Positions 24,420 through 26,474 of a DNA stretch of 26,474 nt are shown piece after piece. The DNA lies in assembly GCA_902796975.1 (NCBI GenBank), contig CADBRF010000018.1, positions 1 through 26,474 of the forward strand, given 5' to 3'. Each line of letters opens with the position of its first letter. The first letter of the stretch is position 1. The position numbers were made by a program, and so were the translations under genes. The notes under the pieces are model-generated. The model did not search any database and was not told the origin of the DNA. It saw nothing but the letters and a program-made list of their open reading frames with translations. This stretch comes from an uncultured Coriobacteriaceae bacterium (GTDB taxonomy: Bacteria > Actinomycetota > Coriobacteriia > Coriobacteriales > QAMH01).

Positions 24420-25355
24420 TCAGTTTTCTTTGTCGATTTCCAACAGGTTACAAATAACCTGGTTCACATCTGCGTCAAGCGCAATGCTCTGGTCTCGGAT
24501 TCCCGAGAGATAGCAGGGCTCTCCCAAGTTAATGCAGACGTATGTCGCCTTCGGGTTTGCAGCCGTCATGTTGTAGAAGGGGTACTTGATAACTCCTGGC
24601 GAGTTGAATCCGACTCCAATTTCCACATACAGCATTCGCTTGCCTTCATGGGCGGAAAGCCAGGCCTCATAGCGCCTCGCCGCTTCATGCCAACCTTTAT
24701 CTCGCACAAACCGGTCGTCCCAGTAGAGATTGAGATCCGCAGGTCCACCACAGTGTGGGCAATGGGGTACAAGCTCCGCGGGAATTGTCATCTTGAGCCC
24801 AGATTCAGGCACGATGAGCTCGTTATCCTCGGCAATCCGGAATCCTTGGGCTTCCATCATTTGCGCCAGCGCGTCATGCGCTTCCCATGTTTCCTGACAG
24901 CAAGGCATATAGCACTGGAAAAGGCCGAGTTCACCCTGGGTGTAGCGCAGGCGCTCCTTCGAAAACCCTGCACGCTGCAACGCATGGTCGATATTGGTTG
25001 TTAGGGCGAACCAATCCTTTCCTCCAAGCAGCTCCTGCAGTTTTTCGAGGGTGTCTCCGGGAATGGGGCAAAAGCGATTGACCCACGCCCAACGAGACCA
25101 AAATGCCCAGCGTTCTCTCCACGAGGTGAAGGGAGCCCATGCCCCCGTATACATGTCGCGCACGCCATACTTCCGAATGAAATCACCGAAATAGCGATCA
25201 AGACGCTCTCCTGCATATGCATAGCCACAAGCCGTGGCGAGTCCAGCTCCGGCCCCCACAAGGACGGCATCGGCAGCATCGAATGCCTTTCTGAGCCGCT
25301 GGATCTCAGTTTCATAGGGACCAGTCGTAGACTGAATGATCATCTGCTGCGCCAT
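24420..25355 (-). CDS. Class-M-like sirtuin (SirTM-type, probable ADP-ribosyltransferase)
   Basis: A 311-residue Sir2-family NAD-dependent enzyme. GAGAGLATACGYAYAG (34-49) is the NAD-binding loop and TTNIDH (119-124) holds the conserved Asn121. A zinc-binding Cys set is C148, C152/C153, C199 and C202. Canonical deacetylase sirtuins have a catalytic His in the motif after the NAD site; here the matching segment reads YTQGELGLFQC, with Gln140. Class M sirtuins have the same His-to-Gln change and ADP-ribosylate lipoylated GcvH-like protein. Further class M-like features are FGDFIRKYGVRDMYTG, LVPHCPHCGG and EIGVGFNSPGVIKYPF. ATG (25353-25355) follows AAGGAGGG. No macrodomain, GcvH-L or LplA gene is in the window, unlike the known SirTM operons. 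Confidence 0.85.
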   Translation of the reverse strand: MAQQMIIQSTTGPYETEIQRLRKAFDAADAVLVGAGAGLATACGYAYAGERLDRYFGDFIRKYGVRDMYTGAWAPFTSWRERWAFWSRWAWVNRFCPIPGDTLEKLQELLGGKDWFALTTNIDHALQRAGFSKERLRYTQGELGLFQCYMPCCQETWEAHDALAQMMEAQGFRIAEDNELIVPESGLKMTIPAELVPHCPHCGGPADLNLYWDDRFVRDKGWHEAARRYEAWLSAHEGKRMLYVEIGVGFNSPGVIKYPFYNMTAANPKATYVCINLGEPCYLSGIRDQSIALDADVNQVICNLLEIDKEN

Positions 25356-25392
25356 GCCACCCTCCTTCCAACCGGTGTGATGCCACAGGTTT

Positions 25393-25686
25393 CTAAGCAA
25401 CCACGGGGTAGATGCGAACTTCAGGATCTGCAGTCCAGGTCGGCTTGAGGCCAACGAAGACATCGTCTTTGAACATGTCAGACTCCAGGTAGGCCGCCGC
25501 GTGTTCAACCGAGTCGAACCCATGTAGCACCTGGACGTCCTCATCGCGCACGAGGAGCTGCTTGGTGAGCGCGCCTTCGATGGTCTCGAGGAAGGGCCCA
25601 CGATAGTTCGTGTAGACCTTCGCTGCTGCAGCGCGATTCTCCTCGGGGATGGTCATCGTGATCTCGAGATATGCTTTGACTTCCAT
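25393..25686 (-). CDS. Small antibiotic-biosynthesis-monooxygenase-like (dimeric alpha+beta barrel) protein
   Basis: A 97-residue protein starting MEVKAYLEITMTIPEENRAAAAKVYTNYRGPFLETIEGALTKQLLVRDEDVQVLHGFDSVEHAAAYLESDMF. The beta-alpha-beta layout with a 'G..sk.ll...d.v..l..fds.e.a..yl.s..F' pattern resembles ABM/DUF-type ferredoxin-like fold proteins. No catalytic residue is diagnostic. The ATG at 25684-25686 was chosen as GGGAGAAC precedes it; a longer frame upstream (to 25830) has no family sequence and would overlap the regulator's intergenic region. It is the first gene of the minus-strand cassette, 37 bases before the sirtuin. It may handle or sense a small toxic molecule. Confidence 0.7.
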   Translation of the reverse strand: MEVKAYLEITMTIPEENRAAAAKVYTNYRGPFLETIEGALTKQLLVRDEDVQVLHGFDSVEHAAAYLESDMFKDDVFVGLKPTWTADPEVRIYPVVA

Positions 25687-25878
25687 GATGTTCTCCCTTG
25701 CTGTTAAGTGGATGAGCGATTTTCTTGTCGCTCCTGACAACACGAAGAGTACGCTGGAAGCTTCTCCATATGAAGTGGTGTGCAAATTATTAAGTCGCTT
25801 AAGATATTTTAAGTAACTGTTGAACTGCAAGTTTAAGCGCTAGAGTATAAATATAAAAAGTGGATAAGGAGGTTTCCG
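25687..25878. promoter_or_regulatory. Divergent control region between the cassette and the HxlR regulator
   Basis: The 192-base gap is distinctly A+T-rich at its right side. TTAAG-type half-sites recur: TTAAGTCG at about 25790, CTTAAG at 25798-25803, TTTAAGTAA at about 25808 and TTTAAGCGC at about 25832. CGCTTAA (25796-25802) and TTAAGCG (25833-25839) form a perfect inverted repeat. A -10-like TATAAA lies at 25846-25851, 20 bases after TTGAAC (25820-25825). These are plausible HxlR operators and promoters; binding is inferred. Confidence 0.5.
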
Positions 25879-26256
25879 ATGGCATATAAACGCAAACTTG
25901 AAAAGGATATACGTTGCCCTCTCGAATATGGGCTCGATGTCTTCGGCGGTAGATGGAAATCGCGCGTCCTTTGCGTGTTAGCAGAAAAGCCGCTTCGGTA
26001 CTCAGCTTTGCGTCAGTCAATGGCTAACATAACCGACCCAGCGCTAGCATCAGCTTTGAAAGAGCTCACCGAGGACGGGCTCATAGCACGGCATCAGTAC
26101 GAGGAGATTCCTCCGCGCGTTGAATACGAGCTCACAGAGAAGGGCCATTCCGTCATCCCCGTGCTTCAGCAGATCTGCGGATGGTCTGGTATTTACTATA
26201 AAGATGTAGAAGATATTGCACTCGAGAAGTGCCAGCACTGTGATTACAAGGGGTAG
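25879..26256 (+). CDS. HxlR-family transcriptional regulator with terminal cysteines
   Basis: A 125-residue winged-helix regulator. The family pattern is clear: CPLEYGLDVFGGRWKSRVLCVLAEKPLRYSALRQSMANITDPALASALKELTEDGLIARHQYEEIPPRVEYELTEKGHSV. Cys13 is the conserved N-terminal cysteine that senses formaldehyde, diamide or quinones in HxlR, HypR and YodB. An unusual C-terminal pair, Cys118 and Cys121 (CQHC), could form a second redox or metal site. ATG 25879 follows AAGGAGG at 25866-25872. It is transcribed away from the four-gene cassette, its likely target. Confidence 0.9.
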   Translation: MAYKRKLEKDIRCPLEYGLDVFGGRWKSRVLCVLAEKPLRYSALRQSMANITDPALASALKELTEDGLIARHQYEEIPPRVEYELTEKGHSVIPVLQQICGWSGIYYKDVEDIALEKCQHCDYKG

Positions 26257-26262
26257 AGAAGC

Positions 26263-26280
26263 GAAAATTCCTGAATTTTC
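26263..26280. other. Short A+T-rich palindrome after the HxlR gene
   Basis: GAAAATTC (26263-26270) and GAATTTTC (26273-26280) pair around two bases, starting 6 bases after the stop. It may be a weak terminator; no T-run follows. Confidence 0.35.
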
Positions 26281-26374
26281 CCTCATATTTAAAACCGCTT
26301 GGGGATTGAGAATTAACGCGAATAAATAATGTTTCAGAGTGAAAAACCAAATTCTGAACTCGGCAAATGCCTCT

Positions 26375-26436
26375 CGGAAAAAATCTCAAACTTTTCCGGG
26401 ATTCTCCTTGACAGCCCCCCGGGGCGGGGGTAATGT
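26375..26436 (+). promoter_or_regulatory. Strong promoter with all-G/C spacer and upstream dyad at the window edge
   Basis: TTGACA (26408-26413), a perfect -35, is followed by a 17-base spacer made only of G and C and the -10-like TAATGT (26431-26436). CGGAAAA (26375-26381) and TTTTCCG (26392-26398) form a dyad just upstream. The expected transcript would begin near 26443, with CGCGCC/GGCGCG (26444-26465) able to form a hairpin. The product lies beyond the window; rRNA or another highly expressed RNA is possible. There are no genes in 26257-26474. Confidence 0.6.
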
Positions 26437-26474
26437 ATCTCCTCGCGCCACGGGAACGGGGCGCGGCGGGGAGC

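Noticed and set aside
23823..25004. 393-residue plus-strand frame opposite osmC and sirtuin
   Set aside because: It is antisense to two genes with clear catalytic motifs and shows no family sequence.

Overview
The window (26.5 kb, about 57% G+C by eye) looks like a chromosomal segment of an actinobacterium of the class Coriobacteriia (Eggerthella/Slackia/Collinsella relatives). The grounds are indirect: ftsEX followed by mazG and a DivIC-like gene, a full mreBCD-PBP2-rodA cluster in a high-G+C genome, a DUF697 protein and a TIGR03960/TIGR03936 radical-SAM pair upstream of rplU-rpmA, and frequent GTG/TTG starts. No species is named because nothing in the sequence decides it.

Layout: (1) 102-3688, division genes: ftsE (long Gln/Arg-rich N-terminus), ftsX, mazG and a DivIC/FtsB-like coiled-coil protein, overlapping or nearly so and behind one good promoter. 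(2) 3721-3807, tRNA-Leu(UAA), then an OmpR-type response regulator and its histidine kinase (3883-5800). (3) 5859-7635, a structured untranslated stretch, a 55-residue 2[4Fe-4S] ferredoxin and an RlmD/RumA-type 23S rRNA m5U methyltransferase. (4) 7792-10767, tRNA-Arg(CCG), a cyclophilin, a TPR/membrane protein and ndk, ending at a strong hairpin. (5) 11076-18350, the cell-elongation cluster mreB-mreC-mreD-PBP2-rodA plus a DUF697 protein, continuing into a B12-type radical SAM enzyme and its partner (18377-20975). (6) 21249-22030, rplU (carrying a C-terminal Rho_N/SAP-like domain) and rpmA, with a textbook terminator. (7) 22091-23314, a decayed alpha/beta-hydrolase remnant, a SAM-dependent methyltransferase and a perfect 18-bp hairpin at the switch in gene direction.

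The right end is different. A four-gene minus-strand cassette (25686 down to 23453) encodes a small alpha+beta-barrel protein, a class-M-like sirtuin, an OsmC-family protein and a PPOX/FMN-type protein. It diverges from an HxlR-family regulator with cysteines at both ends. This resembles an accessory redox/ADP-ribosylation response unit and is the best candidate here for a poorly described system. The last 70 bases hold a strong consensus promoter with an all-G/C spacer, pointing to a highly expressed transcript (possibly rRNA) starting just before the window ends.

Functionally most of the window is core biology: divisome and elongasome control, peptidoglycan synthesis, translation and nucleotide housekeeping. 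Accessory interest is concentrated in 22.1-26.5 kb.
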